A stretch of 64,000 nucleotides of DNA from Cladopsammia gracilis (Eukaryota > Cnidaria > Anthozoa > Scleractinia > Dendrophylliidae). Within the stretch, counting starts at the first letter, position 1. The number at the start of each line of letters is the position of its first letter. The notes beneath the pieces were generated by a model. The model saw nothing but the letters and a program-made list of their open reading frames with translations. It did not search any database and had not been told where the DNA came from. The position numbers were made by a program, and so were the translations under genes. The DNA lies in the NCBI GenBank assembly GCA_022457155.1, contig JAJGOT010000468.1, positions 1-64,000 of the forward strand, written 5' to 3'. Positions 62,916 through 64,000 of this stretch are shown here, in pieces.

Positions 62916-64000
62916 TTAGGAAAGTTCTGCATTCAGTTCCTGTTTTGTTGCAATAAGACACAATTTATGGATTGGTCTGTCGTATTCTCCATCTTGAGTC
63001 TTTATCCTTGCTTTCCTCACTAGTCCATCATTTCCTGGATAGGTGACAATGACACGCGCCAGCTTCCACTTTGACCTTTTGTGACTCTGGTCCAAACATG
63101 TCAATGGCGGTGTTGGAGAAAGGGGGGAAACCTGCTGCCACTCGTAGAGACGGGATCTGCCCCATAAGCTGGTCAAGAGGTTTCTTGCGAAGTTTTCTGC
63201 AAATGATACACTTTGCGGTGAGAGCTTTGGCCATGCTTCGGACTCCTACGATCCAATACTTTCTTCTGACCTCATGGATTAAGCTTTTGTATCCACAGTG
63301 ACTACGCTTGTTGTGTAGGTGACGCAGTAGTAACTTGACAAGAGGATGATCACGTGGCAGGATTACTGGGTTTCTCAATTCTTGTGGTAGTGTTGTGGCA
63401 TCTTCCAGTCTTCCGTGAGCTCGGAGTAGACAGTTTTCGTCCATCTTTGGAATCAACTTCTTGTCGATAACGGAAGGATCTAAGTCACGTTGACACCACT
63501 TGAAGAGAAAATTCTCAGATTCTTTCAATTCTTCGACGGTGATAGGGCCTGTATTTCTATTCTTCTTTCTTGCGTTCTCAGGGAAACGGCGTACGTAAGC
63601 AAGAGTTCTCCTTAATTTTGGAAATGTTGAACAGGTCTTCAGCAACTGTTGAAGAATAGGGTTACATGTGTCTTCTTTCTTGATTTGTTCTGGCATGGCG
63701 TTGACTGCTGATGTACATGTGGCTGCTGTGTGTTCCACGGACACGTTAGCTTTCTCAGTTGTCTTCATTTCCTTTAAGACTTCACTTTGAACGCTTTGGT
63801 CATCGAGTTGAAAACTGGGCCATTTGGTTTCGGGCAATTGCAGGAACGTGGGTCCATCTAGCCAACCTGTAAGTTGCGATGGCTCGGTTCCTCTGGTAAG
63901 AGTGTCAGCTGGATTACTCTTTGATCTTATGTAGCGGAAGTCTTCCACACCGACAGTTTCTTGTATCTCGGCTACTCTTGCTGAAACAAAGGGTCTAAAT
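62916..64000 (-). pseudogene. BEL/Pao pol remnant, internally deleted (open at right edge)
   Basis: Reading in from the window edge on the minus strand: a post-RNase H segment (RYIRSKSNPADTLTRG) and a charged linker come first. Then comes the integrase zinc-binding region (HLHNKRSHCGYKSLIHEV, CIICRKL), then FPPFSNTAIDMFGP, the start of the integrase core with its first catalytic Asp. At about 63085 the sequence jumps to KWKLARVIVTYPGNDGLV and DGEYDRPIHKLCLI, the C-terminal domain (DUF5641-like), in a different frame, ending at 62916. The remaining integrase core with the second Asp and Glu is deleted, so the element is dead. Confidence 0.85.

Overview
The window looks like nuclear DNA of an anthozoan cnidarian (coral or sea-anemone grade). 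This is inferred from intron-split host genes, lineage-expanded class A GPCRs, Penelope-like retroelements, BEL/Pao and CR1-like fragments, many short inverted-repeat elements, long (TA)n tracts and a Maverick/Polinton. No species can be named from sequence alone.

Layout. (1) 1.9-29.5 kb, minus strand: a TRPC-type cation channel gene. Four exons are visible (29539-28909, 6696-6285, 5245-4777, 2131-1933) with matching splice phases; the 3' exons lie beyond the left edge. Its 22-kb first intron is a transposon graveyard. It holds a fold-back element with a Penelope-like (PLE) remnant at 6.7-8.1 kb and a ~2.5-kb PLE palindrome at 8.9-11.4 kb, with a hammerhead-ribozyme motif in each arm. It also holds recent segmental duplications at 11.4-16.0 kb and a complete-ended Maverick/Polinton at 15488-28693. 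(2) 29.5-36.4 kb: repeats plus a possible small multi-exon gene (33188-35517) not visible as a long ORF. (3) 37-41 kb: a class A GPCR (39857-40825) beside its pseudogenised tandem copy. (4) 46-59 kb: two divergent paralogous GPCRs on the minus strand (46478-47629, 57399-58571) sharing a 5'-UTR intron position. Between them are a tandem triplication and many MITEs. (5) 62.4-64 kb: the 3' LTR and an internally deleted pol remnant of a BEL/Pao retrotransposon.

The Polinton is the central object. It has 5'-AG...CT-3' ends, ~1.1-kb terminal inverted repeats and an exact 6-bp target duplication (AGCAAA). It carries remains of protein-primed PolB, packaging ATPase, major and minor capsid proteins, adenain-like protease, chromodomain integrase and several small proteins. 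Most of the large genes are broken by frameshifts, stops, deletions or insertions. The ATPase, a two-TM protein, a basic protein and an acidic-tailed protein remain open. Two later insertions are bounded by direct repeats whose removal restores the interrupted reading frame at the join. An 80-codon ORF sits inside the right terminal repeat and is broken in the left copy. The left end plus its flank was afterwards copied to 11.8-12.8 kb, giving a relative order of events.

Limits: all homology calls come from reading translated sequence, without database searches. Repeat boundaries given to the nearest ten bases are estimates.
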